A stretch of 64,000 nucleotides of DNA, taken from the NCBI GenBank assembly GCA_021827705.1, contig JAKAUQ010000029.1:1-64000 (forward strand). The letters run 5' to 3'. Of this stretch, positions 7,176 to 19,960 are shown in pieces. Within the stretch, counting starts at the first letter, position 1. Every line of letters starts with the position of its first letter. The stretch is from Actinomycetes bacterium (lineage in GTDB: Bacteria; Actinomycetota; Acidimicrobiia; Acidimicrobiales; RAAP-2). The notes beneath the pieces are model-generated. The model was given only the letters and a program-made list of their open reading frames with translations. It did no database searches and was not told the DNA's origin. The translations under genes were made by a program, and so were the position numbers.

Positions 7176-8011
7176 CGAGCGATGTCGCGGTGGTAGACGG
7201 TCGCGGCCACGGGCAGCCGCCGGGCGATCTCCTCGGCGACGGCCACGGATCGGTGCCGCCCGCCGGTGCAGCCCACCGCCACGCTGAGGTAGGCCTTGCC
7301 CTCGCGGGCGAAGGCCGGCAGCTGCCAGCCGAGCATGTCGACGATGTCGCTGATCAGGTGCTGGGCGGGCTCCTGGCTCAGCACGTAGCTGGCGACCGCC
7401 GGGTCGAGCCCGGTCAGGGGCCGCAACTCGTCGATCCAGTGCGGGTTGGGCAGGAACCGGCAGTCAAAGACCAGGTCGACGTCGCGCGGCATCCCGTGGG
7501 AGAACCCGAAGGACACCACCGACACGCGCATGCTGGGGCCCTCGCGCGTCGAGAAGTACTCCTGGATCCGCGAGCGCAGCTGGTTGGGATTCGTGGTCGA
7601 GGTGTCGATCACCAGGTCGGCCGCGTCGCGCAGGACCTGGACGGCGGCCCGCTCCCCCGTGATCGCGTCCGCCAGGCTCGGCGCGGGGAAGGGGTGGCGC
7701 CGTCGACTCGACTCGTAGCGCTGGATCAGCACGTCGTCGGGGGCGTCCAGGAAGAGGATCCGCACCCCGCCCTGGCGCGCGCGCAGGTCCTGGACGACCC
7801 CGAGGACCGCCTCGGCCGACACGCGGCCACCCCGGCCCACGACCAGGGCCACGCCGGGGTACTCGACTCCCCCGCCGGCCAGGTCGCTGACGCGGCCCAC
7901 CAGCTCCAGGGGCAGGTTGTCGATGACGAACCAGCCCAGGTCCTCCAGGGCCGCTGACGCCGTGGACCGGCCCGCCCCCGACATCCCCGTCACCAGGACG
8001 ATCTCACTCAT
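7172..8011 (-). CDS. rapZ: RapZ-family RNase adapter / nucleotide-binding protein
   Basis: A 279-residue protein with a Walker-type loop at the N-terminus (VTGMSGAGRSTASAALEDLG) and the RapZ C-terminal signature GCTGGRHRSVAVAEEIA. E. coli RapZ guides RNase E to the sRNA GlmZ; in Gram-positives and actinobacteria the role is less clear, but the gene is always next to yvcK. The Walker Lys is Arg (GAGRST), as I recall from other actinobacterial members, so I do not take it as inactivation. The true start is ATG 8011; the longer track ORF is a uvrC shadow. It overlaps the end of uvrC by 8 nt. Confidence 0.9.
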   Translation of the reverse strand: MSEIVLVTGMSGAGRSTASAALEDLGWFVIDNLPLELVGRVSDLAGGGVEYPGVALVVGRGGRVSAEAVLGVVQDLRARQGGVRILFLDAPDDVLIQRYESSRRRHPFPAPSLADAITGERAAVQVLRDAADLVIDTSTTNPNQLRSRIQEYFSTREGPSMRVSVVSFGFSHGMPRDVDLVFDCRFLPNPHWIDELRPLTGLDPAVASYVLSQEPAQHLISDIVDMLGWQLPAFAREGKAYLSVAVGCTGGRHRSVAVAEEIARRLPVAATVYHRDIAR

Positions 8012-9841
8012 CGTCACGTCCCCTCGTGCCGCCCAGCCCGTGCAGGTGATCGTAGAGGCTGCGCGCCACCGGGTGGGGCAGCCCGGCGACCCCGGCGAGC
8101 TCCTCGCGCGTGGCGGCCCGGACTCGATCCAGCGACCCGAAGTGTGCCAGGAGGCGCTCGCGCCGCGCCGGCCCGAGACCCGCCACCCCATCGAGAGCCG
8201 AGGCGACCATGGCCCGCCCGCGCGTCGAGCGGTGAAACGTGATAGCGAAGCGGTGCGCCTCGTCACGTACGCGCTGGACCAGATACAGCTCCTCGCTGCC
8301 GCGCGGGAGCATCACCGGCGTGCTGGTGCCGGGGCGAAACACCAGCTCGTCCCGCTTGGCCAGGGCCGCCAGCTCGATACCCGCGAGACCGAGCTCGGCC
8401 ACGACCGCCTCGACGGCGTGGAGCTGGCCGAGACCGCCGTCCAGGATCACCAGGCTCGATGGGGCGAAGCGCCCGTCGCCGGCCACCGCGCGGGCCAGAC
8501 GCCGGCGCACCACCTCGGCCATGGCTCCCACGTCGTCGTTGCCCGCCACCTCGCGCACGTGGAAGCGCCGGTAGGCCGCCTTCACGGGCAGGCCGTCTTC
8601 GAAGACCACCATCGAGCCCACGTAGCTGGTCCCTTGCAGATGGCTCATGTCGAAGCACTCGATGCGAAAGGGCGGCGCGGCCAGGTCGAGGGCCCTACCC
8701 AGGCCCTCCAGGGCCGCGCTGCGGGCCCGGTGGTCGTGCGCGCGGCGCACCATGTCGCGCTGGAGCACGGCGCACGCGTCCGCGCGGGCCATCTCCACGG
8801 CGCGCTGGCGGCGCCCGCGCTGCACCGTGCGCACCCGCACGGCTCGACCACGCCGCTCGGCCAGGAGCGCGGCGGCCACCGGCGAGGTCTCCTCGCTCAC
8901 GACGACCTCGGGCGGCACCTCCTCGCCGGGGCCGTAGAGGTGGCCGAGGGCCGCCTCGATGATCTCCCCGCCGGTGGCGAGCGCGCCGCCCTCGGCCAGG
9001 GTCACGTCGCGCCCGACCACCCGTCCGGCGCGGACCCGGAAGCGCACTACCGCGGCGCGGCCCGCGTCGCTGGCCACGGCCACCACGTCGAGGTCGGAGT
9101 GGTCGTCTAGGACGACGCTCTGGTGCTGGGCCGCCCGCTCCAGGGCCGCCAGCGCGTCGCGCAAGCGGGCGGCTGCCTCGAAGTCTCGGGCCGCCGAGGC
9201 CTCCTCCATCTGCGTGCGCAGCCGCGTGCGCAGCGGGGCGACGCGGCCCTCGAAGAACGCCGACCACGCCGCGACCTGCTCGGCGTACTGGGCCGGGCTG
9301 ATCAGGCCGGCGCAGGGCCCGGGGCAGCGCCCGATGTCGTAGAGGAGGCAGGGCCGCCCGAGCCGCTCGTGGTACTGGAACTTGTGACGGGTGCAGGTGC
9401 GCAGCGGGAAGGCCTGGGCCAGCTCGTCGAGTACCCGGCGCACCGCGCCGACGTCGGCGTAGGGTCCGAAGTAGCGCACGCCGCGCACGTGGCGCGCCCG
9501 CGTCAGGGAGGGCACCGGGTAGGCGGTGCGCTGGTCGATGGCCACGTAGGGGAAGCTCTTGTCGTCCTTCAAGTTGAGGTTGTAGCGCGGCTGGTTCTGC
9601 TTGATCAGCTCGTTCTCGAGGATCAGCGCGTCGACCTCGCTCGGCGTGAGGATCCACTCCACGGCGCGGGCCTCGTCCATGAGCGCCTGCGTCTTGGGGT
9701 CGAGGGCCTCGCGACGCTGGAAGTAGTTAGGCAGCCGCTGGGCCAGCGAGAGGGCCTTGCCCACGTAGATCACCGTGCCGTGCTCGTCGCGGAACAGGTA
9801 GCAGCCGCTGGCCCGCGGGATCGCCGCCGGCCGCGCCAGCG

Positions 9842-9845
<4 letters not shown>
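8004..9845 (-). CDS. uvrC: Excinuclease ABC subunit C
   Basis: A 613-residue nuclease of nucleotide excision repair that makes both incisions around a lesion after UvrB loading. Domain order: GIY-YIG nuclease at residues 10-90 ([19 protein letters not shown]), a Cys-containing region, a UVR helical hairpin near residue 200 ([19 protein letters not shown]), the RNase H-like 5' nuclease ([18 protein letters not shown]), and C-terminal helix-hairpin-helix motifs ([17 protein letters not shown]). The start is ATG 9845, overlapping the uvrA stop as ATGA; the track's 760-residue version is extended into a uvrA shadow. The direct uvrA-uvrC coupling puts two of the three Uvr subunits in one operon. 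Confidence 0.96.
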
Positions 9846-12676
<2,831 letters not shown>

Positions 12677-12682
12677 GTCGAG

Positions 12683-12688
12683 AATCTA
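12683..12688 (-). promoter_or_regulatory. Putative -10 box (TAGATT) of the uvrA operon
   Basis: TAGATT on the minus strand lies 6 nt upstream of the uvrA GTG, inside the 16-bp gap to uvrB. There is no Shine-Dalgarno sequence, consistent with a leaderless mRNA. Confidence 0.5.
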
Positions 12689-12692
12689 CCGG

Positions 12693-14705
12693 TCAGGACT
12701 CGCCGGCCGGCGCGGGCTCCACCTCGAGTCCCGGTCGGCGCAGGCTGTAGAGGGCGTCGCGCAGTGCCGCGGCCTCCTCGAAGCGCAGGTCGCGTGCCGC
12801 CTCCAGCATCGCGGCCTCGATGCGGGCGATCTCGGCGGCGTCGACGGGGGCGGGGGACTCCTCGAGATCCGGGACCGGCGCCCGACGCGCCGGGCGCGCC
12901 GCGGGCTCGCTGCGCAGCCGGCTGAGCAAGTCGGTGACCGACTTGGTGATGGTGCGCGGCTCGATCCCGCGCTCCAGGTTGTGCGCCAGCTGGCGCTGGC
13001 GGCGGTGCTCGGTGACGGCCATCGCCTCGCGGATCGAGTCGGTCAGCTGGTCGCCGTAGAGCACGGCCCGCCCGTTGGCGTTGCGCGCGGCGCGCCCGAT
13101 GGTCTGGATCAGGGCGCTGCGGGAGCGCAGGAACCCCTCCTTGTCCGCGTCCAGGATGGCCACCAGGGACACCTCGGGCAGATCGAGCCCCTCGCGCAGC
13201 AGGTTGATCCCGACGAGCACGTCGAAGGCCCCCGTGCGCAGATCGCGCAGGATCTCGATGCGCGCGATGGTGTCGATGTCGCTGTGCAGATACTGGACCC
13301 GGTAGCCGGCCTTGGCCAGGAAGGTCGTCAGGTCCTCGGCCATCTTCTTGGTCAAGGTCGTCACCAGCGCCCGCTCACCACGTGCGATGACCTGGTCGAG
13401 GCGCCCGCGCAGGTCATCGATCTGGTGGCGGGTGGGCACCAGCAGCACCTCGGGGTCGACCAGGCCCGTCGGGCGGATCACCTGCTCGACCACCTGGTCG
13501 CTCACCTCGAGCTCGTAGGGGCCCGGCGTCGCCGAGACGAAGACCACCTGGGGCACTAGCTCGATGAACTCGTCGAAGTTGAGCGGGCGATTGTCCAGCG
13601 CGCTCGGCAGGCGAAACCCGTGCTCGACCAGGACGTCCTTGCGGGACCGGTCCCCGGCGAACTGGCCGCGCACCTGGGGGACGGCCACGTGGGACTCGTC
13701 GATCACCACCAGAAAGTCTTCGGGGAAGTAGTCGAGCAGCGTGTAGGGACGCTCCCCCGCGCCGCGCCCGTCCAGGTGACGCGCGTAGTTCTCCACGCCC
13801 GAGCAGATCCCGGTCTGCTCGAGCATCTCCAGGTCGTACTCGGTGCGCTGGCGCAGGCGCTGGGCCTCCAGCAGGCTCCCCCGGGCGTTCAGCTCGGCCA
13901 GGCGGCCGGCCAGCTCCTCCTCGATCGCGCGGCAGGCGCGCGCCAGGGTCTCGGCCCCGGTCGCGTAGTGCGAGGCGGCGAAGATCGTCGTCTCGTCCAC
14001 GCGCCCCCGGTCCGCGCCCGTCAGCGGGTCGAAGAAGGCGATCGACTCGATCTCGTCGAACAGGGTCGAGATGCGCACGGCCTCGTTGGTGTAGGCGGGC
14101 TGCACCTCGATGGTGTCGCCGTGGACCCGAAAGGTCCCGCGCTGCAGGGTCATCTCGTTGCGCGTGTACTGCATCTCGATGAGCCGGCGCAGCGTGGCCC
14201 GCTGGTCGATCGGGTCGCCCACGCGCAGGGGCAGCATCCGGTCGCGGTACTCCAGCGGACTGCCCAGCCCGTAGATGCACGACACCGAGGCCACCACGAT
14301 GGTGTCGCGCCGCGTCAGCAGCGCCGACGTCGACGCGTGGCGGAGCCGGTCGATCTCCTCGTTGATCGAGCTGTCCTTCTCGATGTAGGTGTCGGTGCGC
14401 GGGATGTAGGCCTCGGGCTGGTAGTAGTCGTAGTAGGAAACGAAGAACTCCACGCGGTTGCTCGGCATCATGTCGCGCAGCTCGGCGGCCAGCTGGGCGG
14501 CCAGCGACTTGTTGGGCTCGAGGATCAGGGTCGGGCGCTGGACCTTCTCGACCAGCCAGGCGATGGTCGCGGTCTTGCCGCTGCCGGTGATCCCCTCGAG
14601 GGTCTGGAAGCGCAGACCGCTCGAGACGCCGCGGGCCAGGGCCTCGATGGCGGCGGGCTGGTCCCCGGCGGGAGCGAAGGCGGACTCGACGCGAAAGTCG
14701 CTCAC
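12693..14705 (-). CDS. uvrB: Excinuclease ABC subunit B
   Basis: A 670-residue helicase-like repair protein that verifies damage and recruits UvrC. Seen in order: Walker [15 protein letters not shown] near residue 40, the beta-hairpin [20 protein letters not shown] that clamps DNA, the DEAD-like box [12 protein letters not shown], helicase motifs in the second half ([30 protein letters not shown]) and a C-terminal UVR hairpin ([19 protein letters not shown]) for UvrC contact. The start is GTG 14705, overlapping the coaE stop (GTGA), giving a coaE-uvrB pair as in other actinobacteria. The gene stops 16 bp before uvrA. Confidence 0.96.
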   Translation of the reverse strand: MSDFRVESAFAPAGDQPAAIEALARGVSSGLRFQTLEGITGSGKTATIAWLVEKVQRPTLILEPNKSLAAQLAAELRDMMPSNRVEFFVSYYDYYQPEAYIPRTDTYIEKDSSINEEIDRLRHASTSALLTRRDTIVVASVSCIYGLGSPLEYRDRMLPLRVGDPIDQRATLRRLIEMQYTRNEMTLQRGTFRVHGDTIEVQPAYTNEAVRISTLFDEIESIAFFDPLTGADRGRVDETTIFAASHYATGAETLARACRAIEEELAGRLAELNARGSLLEAQRLRQRTEYDLEMLEQTGICSGVENYARHLDGRGAGERPYTLLDYFPEDFLVVIDESHVAVPQVRGQFAGDRSRKDVLVEHGFRLPSALDNRPLNFDEFIELVPQVVFVSATPGPYELEVSDQVVEQVIRPTGLVDPEVLLVPTRHQIDDLRGRLDQVIARGERALVTTLTKKMAEDLTTFLAKAGYRVQYLHSDIDTIARIEILRDLRTGAFDVLVGINLLREGLDLPEVSLVAILDADKEGFLRSRSALIQTIGRAARNANGRAVLYGDQLTDSIREAMAVTEHRRQRQLAHNLERGIEPRTITKSVTDLLSRLRSEPAARPARRAPVPDLEESPAPVDAAEIARIEAAMLEAARDLRFEEAAALRDALYSLRRPGLEVEPAPAGES

Positions 14706-15292
14706 GCGGCGGCCAGCTGGGCCAGGGCCCGGTCCACGGCGGCGTGCAGGTCGTCCAGCGACCCGTCGTTGACGATGACCACGTCGGCCCACGCCGTGCG
14801 CACGTCGTTGGTCACCTGCGCGGTCAGGCGCCGGCGGGCATCGTCCTCGGACATCGCCCGCATCGTGACCAGGCGCTGCAGGGCCACGGCCGGATCAGCC
14901 ACCACGGTCCACACCACCGATGCGCCCAGCAGGTCGCGCAGCTCGGGACGGTAGAGGGGCACCGCCGCAAAGATCCACGGGACCTCGGCGGCGCTCAGCT
15001 GCTGGCGCAGCCGCTCAACGATCGCCGGATGCGTGATCCCCTCGAGGCGCCGGCGCGCCGCGTCGTCGCGAAAGACCACGCCAGCCAGGAACGCGCGGTC
15101 GAGGGATCCGTCGCCCGCCAGGGCCGCGGACCCGAAGGCGTCCACGATCGCGGTCCACACGGGGCCACCGGGCTCGGCCACCTCCCGGGCCGCGACGTCG
15201 GCGTCCACGACGGGGAAGCCCCGCTGCTCCAGGTACGCCCCGACGGTGCTCTTGCCCGCCCCGATGCCGCCGCTCACAATGACGACGCTCAT
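14702..15292 (-). CDS. coaE: Dephospho-CoA kinase
   Basis: A 196-residue P-loop kinase carrying out the last step of coenzyme A synthesis, phosphorylation of the ribose 3'-OH of dephospho-CoA. The P-loop [12 protein letters not shown] is at the N-terminus, and DADVAAREV and [12 protein letters not shown] are typical for the family. Mycobacterial CoaE has an extra C-terminal domain; this one has only the core. ATG 15292 follows TACGGT by 6 nt and has no ribosome-binding site, so it is probably a leaderless start. Confidence 0.94.
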   Translation of the reverse strand: MSVVIVSGGIGAGKSTVGAYLEQRGFPVVDADVAAREVAEPGGPVWTAIVDAFGSAALAGDGSLDRAFLAGVVFRDDAARRRLEGITHPAIVERLRQQLSAAEVPWIFAAVPLYRPELRDLLGASVVWTVVADPAVALQRLVTMRAMSEDDARRRLTAQVTNDVRTAWADVVIVNDGSLDDLHAAVDRALAQLAAA

Positions 15293-15298
15293 GACCTC

Positions 15299-15304
15299 AC
15301 CGTA
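15299..15304 (-). promoter_or_regulatory. Putative -10 box (TACGGT) of coaE-uvrB
   Basis: TACGGT on the minus strand ends 6 nt before the coaE ATG. The position fits the leaderless promoter pattern seen through the window. Confidence 0.45.
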
Positions 15305-15340
15305 GCGACCCCGGGCTCGCCGGCCGCGGGCCGCGCCGCT

Positions 15341-16693
15341 CTACTCCTCGTCCTCGGTCTCGTCGCTGCTCGCGACGCCCTCGGAGTCGTCGTCGTGCTG
15401 GGGGGCCTCGGTGGCGTACTCCGCCCAGGCCGCCTGCGCCTCGGTCTCGGGCGTGAAGTCGCCGTACTCGATGCTCCCGATGTAGTTGCCCTCGGCGTCG
15501 TAGGCGTGCTCGCCGAACGCCTCGCGGTACTCGGCCGAGACCTCGCCGCCTTCCAGGGCCTGCTTGATCGACAGGCTGATGCGCCGGCGCCCGGTGTCGA
15601 GCTCGATGATCTTGACCCACAGCTCCTCGCCGGGCGAGACCACCTGGTCGGGCGAGTCCACGTGGTGCGTGGCCATCTCCGAGATGTGCACCAGGCCCTC
15701 GATGCCGTCGCCCACCTGCACGAACGCGCCGAAGGGCACCAGCTTGGTGACCCGGCCATAGACCAGCTGGTCTACTGCGTGGCCCTCGGCGAAGACCTGC
15801 CAGGGATCCATCTGGGTCGCCTTGAGGGACAGCGAGATGCGCTCCTTGGAGTAGTCGACGTCCAAGACCTCGACCTCGACCTCGTCGCCGACCGCCACGA
15901 CCTGGCTCGGGTGGTCGATGTGCTTCCAGGACAACTCAGACACGTGGATCAGGCCGTCCATGCCGCCCAGGTCCACGAAGGCGCCGAAGTTGACCACCGA
16001 GGACACGACGCCCTTGCGCCGCTCTCCGGGCTTGAGGTTGTTGAGGAAGTCGCCGCGCTGCTCCTTCTGGGTCTCCTCGAGCCACGCCCGACGCGACAGC
16101 ACCACGTTGTTGCGATTGCGGTCCAGCTCGATGATCTTGGCCTCGACGGTCTTGCCGATGTAGGGCTGCAGCTCGCGCACGCGGCGCAACTCGACCAGGG
16201 AGGCAGGCAGGAAGCCCCGCAGGCCGATGTCGACGATGAGGCCGCCCTTGACGACCTCGATGACCACGCCCTGGACGACCTCGTTGCGGGTCTTCAGGTC
16301 CTCGATCGTGGCCCAGGCCTTCTCGTACTGAGCCCGCTTCTTGGACAGGACGAGCCGCCCCTCCTTGTCCTCCTTCTGGAGCACCAGGCACTCGACGCGC
16401 TCGCCCAGGGACACGACCTCGTGGGGGTCGACGTCGTTGCGGATCGACAGCTCGCGCGCCGGGATCACGCCCTCGGACTTGAAGCCGATGTCGAGGAGCA
16501 CCTCGTCCCGGTCGATCTTGACCACCGTGCCGATCACCAGATCACCGTCGTCGAACTCGAGCACCGTCGAGCCCACCAGGTCGTTCAAGTCCGTGCCGAC
16601 CAGGTTGTCTTCGGTGATGACCCGGGGGGTGTAGTTGCCCTCGGCGTCGAACGTGCCCATGGGCACATCGGAAAGGAGCGAGCCCTCCGTCAT
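15341..16693 (-). CDS. rpsA: 30S ribosomal protein S1
   Basis: A 450-residue S1 protein with four S1 RNA-binding repeats, roughly at residues 45-115, 130-205, 215-290 and 305-375. The last two carry the best-conserved RNP-like strings (VNFGAFVDLGGMDGLIHVSE and VPFGAFVQVGDGIEGLVHIS). An acidic tail rich in Asp and Glu ends the protein. S1 helps the 30S subunit capture mRNA with weak or no Shine-Dalgarno, which is relevant where many genes look leaderless. It sits between polA and coaE, the order also found in mycobacteria, and appears to have its own promoter and an ~80-nt leader. Confidence 0.95.
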   Translation of the reverse strand: MTEGSLLSDVPMGTFDAEGNYTPRVITEDNLVGTDLNDLVGSTVLEFDDGDLVIGTVVKIDRDEVLLDIGFKSEGVIPARELSIRNDVDPHEVVSLGERVECLVLQKEDKEGRLVLSKKRAQYEKAWATIEDLKTRNEVVQGVVIEVVKGGLIVDIGLRGFLPASLVELRRVRELQPYIGKTVEAKIIELDRNRNNVVLSRRAWLEETQKEQRGDFLNNLKPGERRKGVVSSVVNFGAFVDLGGMDGLIHVSELSWKHIDHPSQVVAVGDEVEVEVLDVDYSKERISLSLKATQMDPWQVFAEGHAVDQLVYGRVTKLVPFGAFVQVGDGIEGLVHISEMATHHVDSPDQVVSPGEELWVKIIELDTGRRRISLSIKQALEGGEVSAEYREAFGEHAYDAEGNYIGSIEYGDFTPETEAQAAWAEYATEAPQHDDDSEGVASSDETEDEE

Positions 16694-16745
16694 ACAGACT
16701 GCCTTTTTCGTGACCGCACCGGGATCTGCCTAGACGACACGGGAG

Positions 16746-16764
16746 GGGCCACCGGTGCTGGCCC
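16746..16764 (-). other. Hairpin in the presumed rpsA leader
   Basis: GGGCCA-loop-TGGCCC forms a 6-bp GC-rich stem with a 7-nt loop between polA's end and rpsA's start. If transcription starts after the TAGGCT box at 16778-16773, the hairpin lies in the 5' leader of rpsA. It may instead help end the polA transcript; no U-tract is present. Confidence 0.35.
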
Positions 16765-16772
16765 GACGGACG

Positions 16773-16778
16773 AGCCTA
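16773..16778 (-). promoter_or_regulatory. Putative -10 box (TAGGCT) of rpsA
   Basis: TAGGCT on the minus strand, 8 nt past the polA stop and about 80 nt upstream of the rpsA ATG. It implies a structured, unusually long leader compared with the leaderless genes nearby. Confidence 0.35.
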
Positions 16779-16785
16779 GCGCACC

Positions 16786-19395
16786 TCACCCTTTGGCCGT
16801 CGCCCAGTCCCGTCCCCAGCGCAGGGAGATCTCCAGGGGCACGCTCAGCGTGGCCGCCTCGGTTAGCGCCACCGCTATCACCTCGCTCACGGTGGCGCGC
16901 TCGTCGTCGGGCACCTCGACGACCACCTCGTCGTGGACCTGCAGGACCAGGCGGGAGCGCCACGGTCCCGCGGTCAAGGCGTGGTCCAGGCGCACCAGGG
17001 CGGACTTGAACACGTCGGCCGCCATGCCCTGGATCCCCGCGTTCATCGCCTGGCGCTCGGCCGCCGCGCGCGAGGCGCCGGTCGCCGTCGCCAGGTCCGG
17101 GAAGGGCCGGATGCGGCCGGCCTCGGTGCGCGAGAACCCTCGTTCACGGATCTCGGCCACGGTGCGCTCCATGTAGTGGCGCACGGTGGGGAAGCTCGTG
17201 AAGTAGCGGTCCATGATCTCGCGCGCGTGCGCGACCGGCAGCCCCAGGCGCTGGCTGAGGCCGAAGGTCTCCATACCGTAGGCCAGCCCGTAGGAGACGG
17301 CCTTGGCCTGCTCACGCTGCTCGTGAGTCACCTGCTCGGGGGCCACGCCGAAGACCAGGGCGGCGATCTGGCGGTGGACGTCCCGGCCCGCGGCGAAGGC
17401 GGCCAGCAGTCCCTGGTCCTGGGAGAGGTGAGCCAAGATCCGCAGCTCGATCTGGTTGTAGTCGGCCACGGCCAGCCACCAGCCCGGCGGGGGCACGAAG
17501 GCGGTGCGCAGGCGGCGTCCCTCCGTCGTGCGTACCGGGATGTTGTGCAGGTTGGGACCCTCCGAGGAGATCCGCCCGGTGCGCGCGACCATCTGATTGA
17601 AGATGGCGTGGATGCGTCCGTCGGGGCCGACACTGTCGATCAGCGTGACCCCGTAGGTGCTGCGCAGCTTCTCGACCTCCCGGTAGCGCAGCAGGCGTCC
17701 GACGATGGGGTGCTGGTCGGCCATGGCCTCGAGACTGGCCGCGTCGGTCGAGAAGCCCGTCTTGATCTTGCGCACCGGGCGCAGCCCCAGCTCGGTGAAG
17801 AGCACCATCTGGATCTGGGGCGACGAGTTGACGTTGAAGGGATGGCCGGCGAGCACCTGGATCTCCTGGTCGAGCTGGGCGGCCTCGGCGGCGAACTCGT
17901 CGGCGATCGCCCGCAGCACCGTCACGTCGACGCCCACGCCGATCATCTCCATGCGCGCCAGCACGGTGACCAGCGGCAGCTCGATCCCCTCGTAGACGGC
18001 CTCGAGCTGCCACGTGGCGATCTCGCGCCGCAGCGCAGCCCGAACTGCGGCGGCTCGCGACACCTGCTCGATCAGCGCGGACCCCGTACCGTCGTCGAAG
18101 AGCTGGCCCGACGTGGCCGCCGGGGCCAGTGCGACGAAGCGCTCGGCCACCGCGTCCAGGTCGTAGCGCCCGCTCACCGAGTCCACCAGGTAGGCCATCA
18201 GCGCGCTGTCGTCACGGGGAGTCGGCACCTGGCGGCCGGACTCCAGCAGTTCGCGCACCAGACCCTTGATGTCGTGGCCGGCCAGCGCAGATCCGTCGTA
18301 GCTAGCGATCCACTGGGCCTTTGGCACCACGGCGACGCGCGCGCTGGACGCGTCCAGGACGGCCACGTGGCCCCCCCGCGCGGCGATCACGCACTCGGGC
18401 GCGCCAGCCAGATCGTCGAGGTCGACCAGGCGCGCCGCCGGCACCACAGCCCCCGCGCGGCGACCCGGCACGGGGCGGTCCTCGGCGCCCGCACCGAGAA
18501 GGCCCTCGTCGAGCAGCTGGGCGAAGCGTCGCCGCATGGTTGCCATGTCGAAGCGGTCAAAGAACGTCTCGATCTCGCTGCGGCGCCAGCCGCCCACCGC
18601 CAGGTCCGCCAGGTCAACGTCCACGGGCACGTCGCGCACCAGCGCCATGACGTCGGCGTTGTGCCGGGCTCGCTCCTGGTGGATGGCCAGATTCTCGCGA
18701 AGCTTGGGCGTGAGCTCGTCGAGATGGGCGAAGATGCCGTTCAGATCGCCGAACTGTGTGAGCAGCCGCGCCGCGGTCTTCTCCCCCACGCCGGGCACGC
18801 CGGGCAGGTTGTCGCTGGCGTCACCCCGCATCGCGGCCAGCAGCGGGTAGCGCGCCGGCTCGATGCCACAGCGCGCCACGATGCCGGCCTCGTCGTAGAG
18901 GTCGTACTCGGACACGCCGCGCCGGTTGTACAGGACCCGCACGTAGGGATCCTCGACCAGCTGGAAGGTGTCGCGGTCCCCCGACACCACCACGGTCGCG
19001 TGCTGGTGGTCGCGCGCCCGGGTGGCCAAGGTCGCCAGGATGTCATCGGCCTCGTAGTCGGGCACGCCGATCACTGGGATGGCCAGTGCCTCGCAGAGCG
19101 CGCGAATGAAGTCGAACTGCGGCTCGAGCTGGGGCGGCGTCGCGGCGCGCCCTCCCTTGTAGTCCTCGACCAGGCGGTTGCGAAAAGACCCCCCCGGCAG
19201 GTCGAAGGCGACTGCCAGGGCCCGGGGCCGCCACGTGCGCACCAGGGTGTGCACCATAGCGGCAAAGCCGTGCAGGGCGTTGGTGGGCGCGCCGTCGGAG
19301 GTCGTGAGGTCGGCACTCAGGGCGAAGTAGGCGCGAAACGCCAGGGACATCCCATCGAGCAGGATGAGAGGGCCCCCCGCCGGCGGCTCAGCCAC
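16786..19395 (-). CDS. polA: DNA polymerase I
   Basis: An 869-residue family A polymerase used in repair and Okazaki-fragment processing. The N-terminal 5' flap nuclease is intact (DYEADDILATLA, VVSGDRDTFQLV, PGVPGVGEKTAARLL). The middle 3'-5' exonuclease-like domain lacks a recognisable DxE proofreading motif, as in other actinobacterial PolA. The polymerase domain has motif A DYNQIELRILAHLS, motif B REQAKAVSYGLAYGMETFGL and motif C QVHDEVVVEVP. The start is set at GTG 19395 (VAEPPAGGPLILLDGMSLAF), 8 nt inside the end of pdtaR, rather than the track's longer version. Confidence 0.95.
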   Translation of the reverse strand: MAEPPAGGPLILLDGMSLAFRAYFALSADLTTSDGAPTNALHGFAAMVHTLVRTWRPRALAVAFDLPGGSFRNRLVEDYKGGRAATPPQLEPQFDFIRALCEALAIPVIGVPDYEADDILATLATRARDHQHATVVVSGDRDTFQLVEDPYVRVLYNRRGVSEYDLYDEAGIVARCGIEPARYPLLAAMRGDASDNLPGVPGVGEKTAARLLTQFGDLNGIFAHLDELTPKLRENLAIHQERARHNADVMALVRDVPVDVDLADLAVGGWRRSEIETFFDRFDMATMRRRFAQLLDEGLLGAGAEDRPVPGRRAGAVVPAARLVDLDDLAGAPECVIAARGGHVAVLDASSARVAVVPKAQWIASYDGSALAGHDIKGLVRELLESGRQVPTPRDDSALMAYLVDSVSGRYDLDAVAERFVALAPAATSGQLFDDGTGSALIEQVSRAAAVRAALRREIATWQLEAVYEGIELPLVTVLARMEMIGVGVDVTVLRAIADEFAAEAAQLDQEIQVLAGHPFNVNSSPQIQMVLFTELGLRPVRKIKTGFSTDAASLEAMADQHPIVGRLLRYREVEKLRSTYGVTLIDSVGPDGRIHAIFNQMVARTGRISSEGPNLHNIPVRTTEGRRLRTAFVPPPGWWLAVADYNQIELRILAHLSQDQGLLAAFAAGRDVHRQIAALVFGVAPEQVTHEQREQAKAVSYGLAYGMETFGLSQRLGLPVAHAREIMDRYFTSFPTVRHYMERTVAEIRERGFSRTEAGRIRPFPDLATATGASRAAAERQAMNAGIQGMAADVFKSALVRLDHALTAGPWRSRLVLQVHDEVVVEVPDDERATVSEVIAVALTEAATLSVPLEISLRWGRDWATAKG

Positions 19396-19960
19396 CGAAC
19401 TCCCCGCGCAAGATCTCCTGGGCGACGTCGCGCATCCGCACGCGCGCGCGCATCGCGGCCTGCTGGATGGTGTCAAAGGCGGTCGGCTCGTCGACGGCCC
19501 GCTCGTCCATCAGCCGCTCCTTGGCCCGCTGGACCAGGTCGCGCGTCTCGATCTTGTCGTCGACCTGGTGCGGCTCGGGGCCGGCCGCCGGCGTCACGGT
19601 GGTCGGATCCAGGATCGCGGCCAGCTTGGGCAGCAGCTCGGAGGAGCGGAACGGCTTGACCAGGTAGGCCGCCACCCCGGCGTCGCGAGCGTTCTCGATG
19701 AGCGTGCGCTGGGAGAACGCGGTGAGCAAGACGACCACCGTGTCGCCGCCCTGGATGGCCCGGGCGATCTCGATCCCGTCCAGGCCAGGCATCTTGATGT
19801 CCAGCAGGGCGAGGTCGGGGTGGTGCTCCTCGATCAGGGCCAGGGCGTCATCACCTCGGGCGGCCTCGCCCACGACCAGGTAGCCGTCGCTCTCGAGCAT
19901 CTCCTTGAGATCGAGCCGGATGATCGACTCGTCATCGGCGATCACTACTCGTCGTTCCAT
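19388..19960 (-). CDS. pdtaR: ANTAR-domain response regulator, PdtaR type
   Basis: A 190-residue regulator with a receiver domain at residues 1-120 (IADDESIIRLDL acidic pocket, LLDIKMPGLDG phospho-acceptor Asp, VVLLTAF switch Thr, AYLVKPF Lys) and an ANTAR RNA-binding domain at the C-terminus (KERLMDERAVDEPTAFDTIQ, then two more helices). ANTAR proteins bind paired hexaloop RNA hairpins and act as antiterminators; M. tuberculosis PdtaR works with the kinase PdtaS, absent here. ATG 19960 follows AAAGGA by 5 nt and is preferred to ATG 19966. It lies inside the 3' end of the coiled-coil gene and overlaps polA. Confidence 0.9.
   Translation of the reverse strand: MERRVVIADDESIIRLDLKEMLESDGYLVVGEAARGDDALALIEEHHPDLALLDIKMPGLDGIEIARAIQGGDTVVVLLTAFSQRTLIENARDAGVAAYLVKPFRSSELLPKLAAILDPTTVTPAAGPEPHQVDDKIETRDLVQRAKERLMDERAVDEPTAFDTIQQAAMRARVRMRDVAQEILRGEFGG

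Noticed and set aside
7940-8000. RapZ Walker A Lys replaced by Arg (GAGRST) as a sign of a dead enzyme
   Set aside because: As far as I recall, Arg is usual here in actinobacterial RapZ proteins, so it is not a defect of this copy.
16746-16764. Intrinsic terminator of polA
   Set aside because: The hairpin lies upstream of rpsA's start on the same strand, not after the polA stop in its direction of transcription, and has no U-tract; listed only as a leader hairpin.
18300-18480. PolA lacking exonuclease DxE motif as a mutation
   Set aside because: Loss of proofreading residues is typical for actinobacterial DNA polymerase I.
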